NCBI GenBank assembly: GCA_002633025.1
Contig: NMRB01000396.1
Location: 173,942 to 237,941, forward strand
Origin: Notospermus geniculatus
Taxonomy: Eukaryota > Nemertea > Pilidiophora > Heteronemertea > Lineidae
Length of the DNA: 64,000 bases
Direction of reading: 5' to 3'
Shown: piece by piece, positions 47,901 to 58,086 of the stretch
Numbering within the stretch: the stretch's first letter is position 1
Layout: every line of letters starts with the position of its first letter
Translations under genes and position numbers: made by a program
Notes under the pieces: generated by a model
The model's database searches: none
What the model saw: only the letters and a program-made list of their open reading frames with translations
What the model was told of the DNA's origin: nothing

Positions 47901-50900
47901 ATTCTTATCAAACTACCCTAGATATTCATTTTGTTGTTTTGATGACTGCATGGTCGTTGTATCGTTAAATTCAAGTTATGCAATGTCAAATGTTCCTTTT
48001 TTCAGAGAATAAATACCGGCACAGCACAGTGATTGACAACGATACGGTCCTTATTGAACTAATTGACACATGCTCAAAGGTGAGGATGAGATATCAATAG
48101 GGACTTCCGGCAAGGCTCCGTATCGTGGATCCGTATCACGTATGACGTATCGAGCTAATGCATTTTCTATTAAAGTCATACGTCATACGTGATACGGATC
48201 CACGATACGGAGCCTTGCCGGAAGTCCCTTATCGGGGGCGTCCCGTTTCGACAGCAGCGGATTCCGCCTGTTTGCGGAGCGGTTTGCACAGGCATTGGGA
48301 TAAAACACGGCATGTATTGTTGAGTCATNTCCCATCATGGTTGTTGGAAACAAGGGGGACCTTGGACACATGCGCCAAATCACCAGAGCAGACGGTAAGG
48401 AGCTCGTGGATGGCCCTGTCCGCTGGAGACACGTGACCATAACTCACTGCCTCAATAGGTGGCACTGTGGCTAATACTATCGAAATGAAAGTGACAGGCC
48501 CTGATCAATTTCCCACACAAAAGGCGTCCATTGTATAGGACCTGTTTGCGGTGTGCTGCCCTCTGTCGTAGTTTATATATGATTCCCATTGCTATAAACA
48601 CGTTTCTCTTGGATTCTCTTCAGGTGAGAAGCTGGCTGCCGAAGGCGGTTGTCTTTTTTCGGAGGTCTCGGCCTCGGACGATCCCGATTCGATCCAAGAA
48701 GCGTTTTACGAACTTTGCCGAGAGGTGATTGCCACTCGGAGGCGGTCACGGACTTTTCTGGACAGAGTTTTCGGGTTGAATTCATACAAGAAATGACCAT
48801 CTTGGTCAATTTTCCACGTGTAATAAAGCATGCCATGATTAGACCCTATGGGCGGTGATTTCCACAGATTAAAGGTCTCGGGCCACTTGTGCGTTTTGCG
48901 CTGCGTGATGCGTCAAATCTTTTGTTAGGAAGCAGAACGGCGGAAAATAACAAAAGATTTGACGCATCACGCAGCGCAAAATGCACAAGTGGCCCGAGAC
49001 CTCTGGATTAGGGGACACGTCGATTCGTCGGGCGGCGCTAGGCGCATAGTGCAGGTTTACGACAGAATCGACAACACTGAGCGCCGCCTAACGTCAAAAT
49101 CGAAGTACGGTCTGAATAGACTGTACTGTCACGGTCCAATCCGGCCAATCAGGGGAAAAGTATAGGGACTTGAAAAATGTCTGAATTGCCTTGGTAGAGG
49201 GTCATTGAAGAATAAAAGTTCACACCTGCTTACATCACACTATGAATGCCTTCAGTTGGTAAAATGTGACATCACATCATCCAAGACCGTCTGCTGGCGG
49301 GTCTCTTACGTCATCACGACTAGGCCTAGGCGTTGCACATACAATGTAGTCCAGCCAATGTCTGGAAGGATATGGGAGTATGGAATCCCACACCCCTTTA
49401 GAGAAATTTCTGTGGTCTCTTGGAAGCATTCTGGTGAATATCCCTGGATGAAAAGAATTCGAGAGCTCATTTCAAGAATCTGGAAGCCGGGTGACCTAGA
49501 TAAGGGTATGTGCTTTCTGTTATTACTGAGTTTTCGCAAAGCCCCCGAAACACCAACGCGAACGCCAAACCCATTGTTCGATGGCACGAAGGGAGCACCG
49601 AACAAAAGGATAGACATTCGCGTTGGCGGTTCGGGGGCTTTGCGAAAACTCGATAATGTTCATATTTTCGGCGCAAAGTATAGACGGTTTCGAGGAAAAT
49701 GGCCGCCCCATTGTTATATATGGCTTTTTTGCAAACACGTCTACTTTTGGCAAAGTTCCATCTCCAAAATTAGCCGAAATATTCACACCAATTGTCTGGT
49801 ACATGCACAGCTGTGTTCATGAAAGTGAAATGTGCATTTTCATCCAGAAACCGAAGTGTTATTTGAGAGAAATTCGGCCGTAAAAATTTGTACGCAAACG
49901 GGCGCCATTTTCCTTGAAAGGGTCTTCTGAATAAGTAACTTGATAGACAACTTGCCAATGCATGTCGGCCATATTTTCCAGGAAGGCAATAACAAACCCT
50001 GAATATACAGCGAATGTAGGCCTATGATCCAAAGGGGTATACGGTATATTGTCAGTAACTGCATTGTGAGTAAACCCCATATTTTCGAGGGGGATGTGGT
50101 AATTTTGACTTGCTGAACCCAGGTCCCTGTGATTTTTTAATAGACAGTTTGCGAAATTAGCGGCCGCCATTTTTTTTATAGATTTAGCCGACTTTCCGAA
50201 CTTTTTCTAATATATTTCGAATATATTTTATTAGCTGCTTGCTTGCTAAAATATCTTTATGCAATTCTAGTAGCTTACTGTACGACCTTTCTTTTTTTGA
50301 ACGCCTCTGACAGTGCAATCCCATTGAAAAAACCCAAGCAACGGCAAAATCGTAAAAAAAGATGGCGGCCGCTAATTTCGCAAGCTGTCTATTTCACTGT
50401 GGACTTGGATTGGCAACCTTTTCGGTATTAATTTATCATTGACGAAGCAATAAAGTGGCTGATATATATCTATATGACTGTGATTTGAGTTGTTCCTTAT
50501 CTTCACGCGACGCACCGCGCAGTTGTGTGAAAAAGAGTTTTTTTTGAGATGGCGCGTGTCAGTCAGCACCATGTGCCCAATGTACATGTAGTAGGCCTAT
50601 AATAAAGCAAGCACTAATGTGTATCAATAACTGATCACTGGGAATGAACGCACAATAAAGGGTCAATTTCCCTCCTACAGAAGCCAAACTTGTGTGTGAT
50701 GGCATGTGTACCAGTGGAGAAAGTCCTAGGAATGATAGTCCGGTATAATAGAATCTAATGTCCCCCGATATGTGATGTCCCCAACAATACATTTACGGAT
50801 TAAGCGGCACCATTGAATTGGACTCTAGAGAGACCAAGACCCTTAATCCTGTGACAAACAATGCAGGGGGACATCAGAAAGACGGGGCATTAGATTCTAT

Positions 50901-53900
50901 CACACCTGGGCACAATGGTCTGTTATTGTATGGCTATGTTCGAATCGTGGTCTCTAGCCATATATCATAATCTTAATCCTTCGTTGAAAAATAAAATTCC
51001 AGGGGAGTGTGATCCCTGTCACACCGGTGTGATAGAATCAAATGCCTCCATCTTCCTAATGTCCCCCTGTATTGTCGTTGCTCTACAGTCTAATTCAATG
51101 GATCTTGCTCTCTACAGTCTAATTCAATGGGTCTTGCTCTCTACAGTCTAATTCAATGGATCTTGCTCTCTACAATCAAAGGGTCTTGCTCTCTCTACAG
51201 TCTAATTCAATGGGTCTTGCTCTCTACAGTCTAATTCAATGGGTCTTGCTCTCTACAGTCTAATTCAATGGATCTTGCTCTCTACAATCAAAGGGTCTTG
51301 CTCTCTCTACAGTCCAATTCAATGGGTCTTGCTCTCTACAGTCTAATTCAATGGGTCTTGCTCTCTACAGTCTAATTCAATGGATCTTGCTCTCTACAAT
51401 CAAAGGGTCTTGCTCTCTCTACAGTCTAATTCAATGGGTCTTGCTCTCTACAGTCTAATTCAATGGGTCTTGCTCTCTACAATCAAAGGGTCTTGCTCTC
51501 TATACAGTCCAATTCAATGGGTCTTGCTCTCTACAGTCTAATTCAATGGGTCTTGCTCTCTACAATCAAAGGGTCTTGCTCCGATCTCTACAGTCCAATT
51601 CAATGGTGCCGCTTAATCCGTAATTGCATTGTTGGGGGACATCCTGTATCGGGGGACATTAGATTCTATTACACCGGCACTGGCAAGAAAAAAAGAGTTT
51701 CTCAAAAGCAAGACTTGACGAGAATCAAACGGTGGCAAGAAAAATCGCTTCTAGAGCAGAATTGACCGGACAAGTTGCCCATCCCAGGAAAAAATTAACC
51801 ATGAACTTCATGGTTGAACCATGAACTGTGGACAAATTGCCATGAAGTTCATGGTTTTATTGTGAACTTCATGGTACATGTAATTTATGGTTCAACAGTA
51901 AAGTTCATGGTTCATTTTTCCTGGGCAGTCAGTGCGTCTCATCTGGCAACGCGCCATGAAAATTGCTTCTGTACGAGGAAGATTTGTCCCCCGAGATCGT
52001 TTGCGGGTTTAGGCATGTAGGGGAGCAAGGGTTGTGTGAGAGTGACATTCATCTCGAGGGTGTGCCAAAATATAACCTGGGACAGAAATAAGGATGTTGT
52101 TGAGACGACGGTCCGGGCCGCCAGCGTAAACACCGTCAGGTTTTAGTTCCCTGTCTACATTCGAGGAATCGGTTGTCCTTTTAACAAATGTGGTGTTTTT
52201 TTCCTTGTTGGCCAACAATAATCTCATTTTGAAATAGTTTGTGGTCAATTCTCGTCAACTTGTTGGACGAGGAAGTAATCTTGAGGCCAGTGGCTCTCAC
52301 AGAGTTTGATTGGACGCTTCGGCAAATAGGCCGAGAGGACGTATGGCGGGAATTAACCAAAAATAATCCAGCACATGGCATTGCACATCGAGTTCAGGCC
52401 TGTCTTTGCCGTCATCTACATATTTATGCACGACATACTTACTCAACATCGTGTGCCAATACAACAAATCTGATGACGCTCCTTTCAGTCAGTTTCAGTG
52501 AATCAGTCGACTAAAGCATGGCGCACACGAGCGATTTTTTGAGCGATTTTCTAGGCGACTAGCCTTGCGACTACAGGAGCGACTGAACATATTTTTAGTT
52601 TTTTTTTACTCGTTTGCAACAAATGCTTCACTGAGAGATCATCACTGATCGACCTCAAAAGTAATTATCGCATGCGACCTAGTAGTCGCATTGGTAGTCG
52701 CCCCCATTTTAGTCGCTCGTGTGCGCCATGCTCGTCATAATCAGCCAGAGTTTTGTCGGACACGTGCGCTAAGCTTAAATCGCGTTCAGTGTATCCCTAG
52801 CCTTAGCGCATTGGTGGGTGCGTTTTTTCTTGATATTTGGCCTTTCCAAATTACAATCGTGGTTTGTTATTGGCCATCAGGAGCCGCCTGGAGCTTGCGT
52901 ACTTATTGATGTTTTCTATCTGCAAGTCCTGCGTGGCCTCCATCGTCTGCTCAGGCTGGCGTTTAGTGAGCCTGCAGGAGGCTAGGTGGCGTTCTGGTTG
53001 CTCTGTCAACTTAGTGCTGCAGACTCTTTACTTCTACCTCAATGCTCTGACAGCTAGTGAGCCAACATAAAAAGCTACGAAACAATCACATCATATCAGA
53101 AAAAAAAACACTTCAAAAATGATTCACTTTCTTTTAATATTCCCTTTAATCAATCTATGAATTTACAAAAAAATTATCTCGGATAAGATATCCTACAGAA
53201 CAATCACCTGCTGGACATGTACAACTTTACCACTGCACATAAATCAACCTACTACTGTTCATTTCAACCAAGTTTGGCAGAAAAACTGTTATTTTTCAGT
53301 ACAGAATGTCCCGAAAATGTAGCATCTGTATTAAAGGTACATTACCCAGGCCTTTCCTTTTGAGGCGCGCTAAAATGTGCATGTGCCTCGCAAACAATAG
53401 AAATTCTATTGTTTGCGAGGCACATGCACATTTTAGCGCGCCTCAAAAGGAAAGGCCTGATTACCATTGAAAAGAGTGATACAGAATGATATTATTTGTA
53501 GTGGCGGTGGCGGAATGGTTTGGGAGGCAATTAGGGTGCAGCCCCTTAAGCTGCAAAAGTATGAGTGTTGTAAGGCCCTTAACCCTTTCCTCGTTTGCGA
53601 CTTGTGCCTACTTTTGCTAGAGCGGGCCACAAATACCAAATATCACAAAAGGCCCTGAATCCAGATTTTCCCACACTTTCAGGACACACTGTAAACAAAT
53701 AATAACAGTAATCTGTCAAACTAAGCGTGAAATAAACTTATTAGGAACTATACATTGGGCCTCAAAAGCCTACATTATTGAATCGTTCAATACAATACAT
53801 TGTTTCCTCTACATTGAGGAACGCGACTTTATAACACGGCAACCACAACAAAGTTTTACGCTATAAACACTTCCTGGTTGGTGAATTTCATTTACATGGA

Positions 53901-56900
53901 AACTAGACAACACTTTTTTATAACTGACAAGTGTCTGCGGAAACAAATAGAATGTATAAACAGGGAACATGTATAAACAGGGAACATGTGCCAACAACAG
54001 ATAAAATGAAAAATACCTACAAAACAGTATATCATTGTGAAAAGATGTATTGAAGTTTGCGGCTTCACGTATAAAGTTTTCATGCTTCAAATGTTTTTGG
54101 GTGGATGTGAAGCCCATTTCACATTTCAAACACACATTTCAAAGCCTTTATAGTTTGGTCAGATTTTTGGAAAATGCTCTACCAGATTGAAGGGCAACCG
54201 GTAATACCCCTGTATTGTAATAGCCCTGAATCTGAATTTCAAAAATATCTGAAAAATTTACCATGTCAGACAGTCCTTAGTGGATGAAGGTCTGTAAAAA
54301 GTCTATGTGCCAGTGACCTTTATAAACTAACATGCTGGTTCTGGTGTAAAATCTGTCAGTGTTTCCATATGTCAGTGTTTCTCCTTATTGTTTGAGGAAT
54401 GCTGGCAGATAGATCGACACGTTTCTCTGTCTGTCCTCTATTGTCACGTTGCAGCTTATTCCGTCAGACAGTAGTAGGGGAACACTCACAAATGGAAAAC
54501 ATTCAAAAACGTTACACCGGCATTATAAATGACTGGCACTGCTTCATAAGGTTCACTGAACCCAACAGTACCGGTACTGGAACTTTACTGATTTACGAAA
54601 CAAATATCAGAGTATCCTGGTGTGTCATCAGCTGATCTTGATGGTCAAGAGAACTGGCACATCACATGATGTGGCGAGTTACCAAGTACCGGTAGAACAA
54701 AATCCAGTTGGACGCCTGACCAGGCAATCAATATAAACGACCTGACTTGACATTGCACTAATTAACTCTTGAAAATCATCAGAGCAAATTTAACCTGTGC
54801 ACCTTGCCATCACTCATAAACAAAGGTCAACAGCTTTAGGGACAAAGTTCAATGAAAGTAACATACCAGTATTGAGTGATATGGTAAATTGCTCCTCACT
54901 TGTCATTTGTAATTTAACCCCGCACTGAAATACGTGCAAAAGTAAACACGCGCCTGCCGCGAGTCCAATTTTTTAACAAATGCGACCCCGTTCTTCAATA
55001 ACCAGTCGTTGAGGCTTTTCTGAGCGACAGGCGGCTGTTTTTGACAAAGTGGGACATATGTTTCCTCAATATGCTCAATACTGACTATGTGGGTCTACAT
55101 TTAAAGCCCTTCAGGCCCTTTGTCTGAATTTCCAAAAACGTTGTACAAAAATGTTGATTTTATTTTAGGCTGGCTTAGGAATTATGAAACCTGGCATAAA
55201 ATAGTGCCAATATCTAGAAATAACGTCGTTTAAGTTGGTACATGAGAGTAGTCTTTAATTATAGCATTAAATGTATTCGAAATGGAACAAGTGTGAGCAA
55301 GGAAGGGATATTTGTAACTCACTATAAATAGTACTGTATGTGTAAAATTAGTGGTAGGCCCACAAAACTTATCTGATCAATGTATGATTTCAGACACTAT
55401 AATGCCCGCTGTACACACTCAAATTTTCCATCCAATTTTTGGGAAATTCAGATTCCGGGCCTATTGGGGCTTCAATGTATAACCCGCATGTAGGCCTTTA
55501 TTGAGCATATTCAGAAAATTGGATGAAAAATTTGATTGTGTACAGCGGGCATAACTCTACAATGCATGAGTGTTTCATATTCGTTACTTGATAATGAACT
55601 GCTCATGTCACTACAGTTTACCTCGAAGTTGTCATGGTTGGTAGAACTTGATATGTAGGTCTTTTCTTAATAGAAGAGAAAATCCTAGTGCATACATGTA
55701 GCATAATGTTGGCAAAATAATTCATAAATGCATGCAATTTTTTGATCTGACCAGGTTAGTTCTTGAAAACAGTTTTAAAACTTTGCATTGTTGCACAGCA
55801 TTGTGCAATATAAAGTACAGACTAGTACACAAAGTTTGTATTGCACAGCATTGTGCACTATAAAGTATAAACAAAGTATACAAAGATTGTACATGTATTG
55901 CACACCACTGTGCAATGTATAAAAGCATACAAAGTTTTAAAACTGTTTTCAAGTGAAATATGTCGCACAAATGAAGTTATATGGATAAATAGGCCTACTA
56001 ACTTTTCCCGAATGAAAGCATACAAAGTTTTAAAACTGTTTTCAAGTGAAATATGTCGCACAAAAATGAAGTTATATGGATAAATAGGCCTACTAACTTT
56101 TCCCGAATGAAAGCATACAAAGTTTTAAAACTGTTTTCAAGTGAAATATGTCGCACAAATGAAGTTATATGGATAAATAGGCCTACTAACTTTTCCCGAA
56201 TGAAAGCAAATCTGAGACCTCCAAAGGCAGGATCAGCAGGGACAAGGTTGATTAAAACAACAGCTACACTCCACACTAGAGTGTACATGGTTGTACACAA
56301 TAGGGCTATTACATCAAGCGCCCACGCGCCCACTCATCAAAATTGGAGATAGAAATCATTCAATTGAACTTCCCTCATTTTACCAAGTAGAGAGCTACAT
56401 CAGGTTCACAGTCAATCAGGCTAAAACTACACACCTTTGTTGGCCAATCTTTTAACTACACTTCGATCAAAGGTTGATCTGGGTTCAAGTGCCATTTTGA
56501 TAGCAAAGTATCATTACTGAATAAAACTCGACATGATATCTCATCCTAATGGAAATAAGGTATCATGAGATCTTTAATAAACTGATTGCAAGGCCTTAGT
56601 GCATGTATTGTAAAGGTCTATGAGAGTTCGTCTTCATTTTCACATGAAACATACCTAACCACCGACAAAAATAGATATTTTTGCCACCGATGAATTATTG
56701 TGGGAACTGNCTTGCACCTCGGAAACACACCCAACACTCCTGCCTGTGTGCGAATAGACCACTGGTTCGGAATCATCTTTTTCCCATTCCAGCCCGATTC
56801 CCTTGGTGGTATCAAAGAAGAGAATATCCGCTGGGGTGACGGTTTCATGATCATCTATTCCATCACGAGCCGAAAGGGCTTCGATCAGATCAATGAGTTG

Positions 56901-57404
56901 AGGAGAAGGATTCACGAGGTCAAGAAATCAACTCAGTGCATTCCCATCATGGTTGTTGGAAACAAGGGGGACCTTGGTCACATGCGCCAAATCACCAGAG
57001 CAGACGGTAAGGAGCTCGTGGATGGCCCTGTCCGCTGGAGACAGGTGACCATATAACTCACTGCCTCAATAGATGGCACTGTGGCTAATACTATCGAAAT
57101 GAAAGTGACATTCAGGCCCTGATCAATTTCCCACACAAAAGGCGTCCATTGTATAGGACCTGTTTGCGGTGTGCTGCCCTCTGTCGTAGTTATGATTCCC
57201 ATTGCTAACAGGTTTCTCTTGTTCTCTTCAGGTGAGAAGCTGGCTGCCGAAGGCGGTTGTCTTTTTTCGGAGGTCTCAGCATCGGACGATCCTGATTCGA
57301 TCCAAGAAGCGTTTTACGAACTTTGCCGAGAGGTGATTGCCACTCGGAGGCGGTCACGGACTTTTCTAGACAGAGTTTTCGGGTTGAATTCATACAAGAA
57401 ATGA
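44919..57404 (+). CDS. RERGL-like Ras-family GTPase (exons 4-5 taken from the second copy)
   Basis: Exons: 44919-45042, 47431-47487, 48006-48079, 56793-57006, 57232-57404 (TGA). Phases join exactly to 213 residues, normal for a small GTPase. An in-frame ATG at 44889 would add 10. G1 is GGEGVGKS. KSAITVRFLTKRFIGEYD matches the RERG/RERGL group. G4 is NKGDL and G5 is SAS. The switch II motif is DTCSK rather than DTAGQ, so the catalytic glutamine is absent, as in vertebrate RERGL (DPCSQ as I recall). There is no CaaX box; the protein ends NSYKK, as expected for RERG-type proteins. Its role is likely a growth-related switch with low or no GTPase activity, which is an inference. Between exons 3 and 4 the assembly inserts a second copy of the gene's 3' end. 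Confidence 0.8.
45757..45925. mobile_element. MITE, AGGAGC/GCTCCTA family, copy 2
   Basis: ATAGGAGCTGTCAGCGAGTT on the left and GCTGACTGCTCCTATT on the right, with inner TAGCGGACC and TTGGTCCGCTA. Homologous to 42871-43035. It lies in intron 1 of the RERGL-like gene. Confidence 0.75.
46140..46440. repeat. Tandem repeat, ~52 bp unit
   Basis: Five or six direct units starting GACGTTGGGCGGCGCTG and containing CAGGATGATCGTGAGTC, diverging towards the right. Confidence 0.85.
47126..47330. mobile_element. Hairpin repeat, CACAGGGACCTGG family
   Basis: CACAGGGACCTGG ... GCAAGTCAAAA on the left pairs with TTTTGACTTGCTGAACCC ... GATCCCTGTG on the right. The TTTTGACTTGCTGAACCC half recurs at about 50106 and 59656. 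Confidence 0.65.
47701..47840. mobile_element. Hairpin MITE, GGGACCTTATTCACGAAGCT ends
   Basis: The ends pair as imperfect inverted repeats with GGAGCTTTGTGAATAAGGTC on the right. It lies in intron 2 of the RERGL-like gene. Confidence 0.75.
48099..48229. mobile_element. Hairpin element with ~52 bp near-perfect arms
   Basis: AGGGACTTCCGGCAAGGCTC reads inverted at the right end (to 48229). It begins 20 bases after the exon 3 splice donor of the RERGL-like gene. Confidence 0.85.
48329..48329. other. Single-N assembly join, start of duplicated block A
   Basis: Sequence from 48330 on matches 56942 on; sequence to the left does not match the left flank of the other copy. Confidence 0.85.
48330..48796 (+). 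pseudogene. Truncated second copy of RERGL-like exons 4-5 (probable allele)
   Basis: 48330-48394 is the last 65 bases of exon 4, cut at the single N. 48624-48796 is a complete exon 5 with the same reading frame and stop as 57232-57404. The coding differences from the other copy are few and mostly silent (GCCTCG against GCATCG). Nothing shows decay: it is incomplete because the contig ends, so it may simply be the other haplotype of the same gene. Confidence 0.7.
48822..48827 (+). terminator. Poly(A) signal, RERGL-like copy A
   Basis: AATAAA 26 bases after the stop codon, conserved in the other copy. Confidence 0.7.
48873..49002. mobile_element. Hairpin MITE, AGGTCTCGGGCCACTTG ends, full copy
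   Basis: Arms of about 53 bases with a loop of about 24 bases. The allelic copy at 57481-57571 lacks the loop and much of one arm. Confidence 0.85.
49529..49650. mobile_element. MITE, AGTTTTCGCAAAGCCCCCGAA family, copy 1
   Basis: 122 bp with inverted ends AGTTTTCGCAAAGCCCC / GGGGCTTTGCGAAAACT followed by CAACGCGAACG / CGCGTTGG. Confidence 0.85.
50141..50391. mobile_element. MITE with GCGGCCGCCAT arms, block A only
   Basis: The left end TAGACAGTTTGCGAAATTAG and the right end CTAATTTCGCAAGCTGTCTA are inverted repeats continuing through GCGGCCGCCAT. The empty site is at 59692/59693. Confidence 0.85.
50739..51677. mobile_element. Foldback element with internal variable repeat array, block A
   Basis: The left arm (50739 to about 50840) and right arm (about 51590-51677) are inverted: TAGAATCTAATGTCCCCC / GGGGGACATTAGATTCTA and CATTTACGGATTAAGCGGCA / TGCCGCTTAATCCG. 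A second inner inverted pair lies at about 50860-50910 and 51025-51080. The array 51085-51605 fills the interior. Confidence 0.85.
51085..51605. repeat. VNTR, 26-29 bp units, long allele
   Basis: About 18-20 direct units of two types, TCTAATTCAATGG plus GTCTTGCTCTCTACAG and AATCAAAGGGTCTTGCTCTC, in a partly regular higher-order pattern. Confidence 0.9.
51799..51913. repeat. GAACCATGAACTTCATGGTTC palindrome cluster, block A
   Basis: Several overlapping direct and inverted copies of AACCATGAA / TTCATGGTT. Confidence 0.75.
52515..52733. mobile_element. MITE, AGCATGGCGCACACGAGCGA ends, block A only
   Basis: A 20-base perfect terminal inverted repeat. The interior has degenerate GCGACTA / TAGTCGC words. 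Not present in block B. Confidence 0.85.
53348..53458. mobile_element. Near-perfect palindrome, 53 bp arms, block A
   Basis: Arms 53348-53400 and 53406-53458 around five central bases. It starts AGGCCTTTCC. Confidence 0.85.
55402..55552. mobile_element. MITE, ATGCCCGCTGTACAC ends
   Basis: Inverted ends of about 38 bases (ATGCCCGCTGTACACAC / GTGTACAGCGGGCAT) with AATTTTCCATCCAATTTT continuing the arm. Confidence 0.85.
55770..56207. repeat. Tandem repeats, ~93 bp units plus shorter related units
   Basis: Three direct copies of GCATACAAAGTTTTAAAACT ... TTTTCCCGAATGAAA at about 55925-56207, preceded by repeats of TTGCACAGCATTGTGCA. The unit stays open in several frames, giving repeated peptides that are not evidence of a gene. 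Confidence 0.85.
56710..56710. other. Single-N assembly join
   Basis: Separates block A from the contig carrying the full exon 4 and block B. Confidence 0.85.
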
Positions 57405-57429
57405 CCATCTTGGTCAATTTTCCACGTAT

Positions 57430-57435
57430 AATAAA
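57430..57435 (+). terminator. Poly(A) signal, RERGL-like copy B
   Basis: AATAAA 26 bases after the stop codon. Confidence 0.7.
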
Positions 57436-57480
57436 GCATGCCATGATTAGACCCTATGGGCGGTGATTTCCACAGATTAA

Positions 57481-57571
57481 AGGTCTCGGGCCACTTGCGC
57501 GTTTTGCGCTGCGTGATGCGTCAAATCTTTTGTTAGGAAGCAGCGCAAAACGCACAAGTGGCCCGAGACCT
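57481..57571. mobile_element. Same hairpin MITE with internal deletion
   Basis: Matches 48873-49002 but is missing about 39 central bases, leaving asymmetrical arms. Confidence 0.8.
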
Positions 57572-58086
57572 CTGGATTAGGGGACACGTCGATTCGTCGG
57601 GCGGCGCTAGGCGCATAGTGCAGGTTTACGACAGAATCGACAACACTGAGCGCCGCCTAACGTCAGAATCGAACAGACTGTACTGTCACGGTCCAATCGG
57701 GCCAATCAGGGGAAAAGTATAGCGACTTGAAAAATGTCTGAATTGCCTTGGTAGAGGGTTATTGAAGAATAAAAGTTCACACCTGTTTACATCACACTAT
57801 GAATGCCTTCAGTTGGTAAAATGTGACATCACATCATCCAAGACCGTCTGCATGCTGGTGGGCCTCTTACGTCATCACGACTAGGCCTAGGCGTTGCACA
57901 TACAATGTAGTCCAGCCAATGTCTGGAAGGATATGGGAGTATGGAATCCCACACCCCTTTAGAGAAATTTCTGTGGTCTCTTGGAAGCATTCTGGTGAAT
58001 ATCCTTGGATGAAAAGAATTCGAGAGCTCATTTCAACAATCTGGAAGCTGGGTGACCTAGATAAGGGTATGTGCTTTCTGTTATTA

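Larger units (their letters stand above)
48330..54600. repeat. Duplicated block A (matches 56942-64000)
   Basis: Co-linear with block B through the RERGL-like 3' exons, several shared MITEs, the foldback with repeat array and the palindrome at 53348. It differs by scattered substitutions and by insertion or loss of whole elements. Block A continues to the N at 56710, beyond the part visible in block B. Confidence 0.9.

Noticed and set aside
49205-50170. Open frames shared by both blocks (such as the 205-codon plus-strand frame)
   Set aside because: They run through a MITE and non-coding flank. Conservation between the blocks reflects recent common origin, and indels between blocks break the frames.
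51085-51605. CRISPR array
   Set aside because: The units are contiguous tandem repeats without unique spacers, in a eukaryotic foldback element.
55858-56333. Open frames with repeated peptides on both strands
   Set aside because: They are translations of the ~93 bp tandem repeats.
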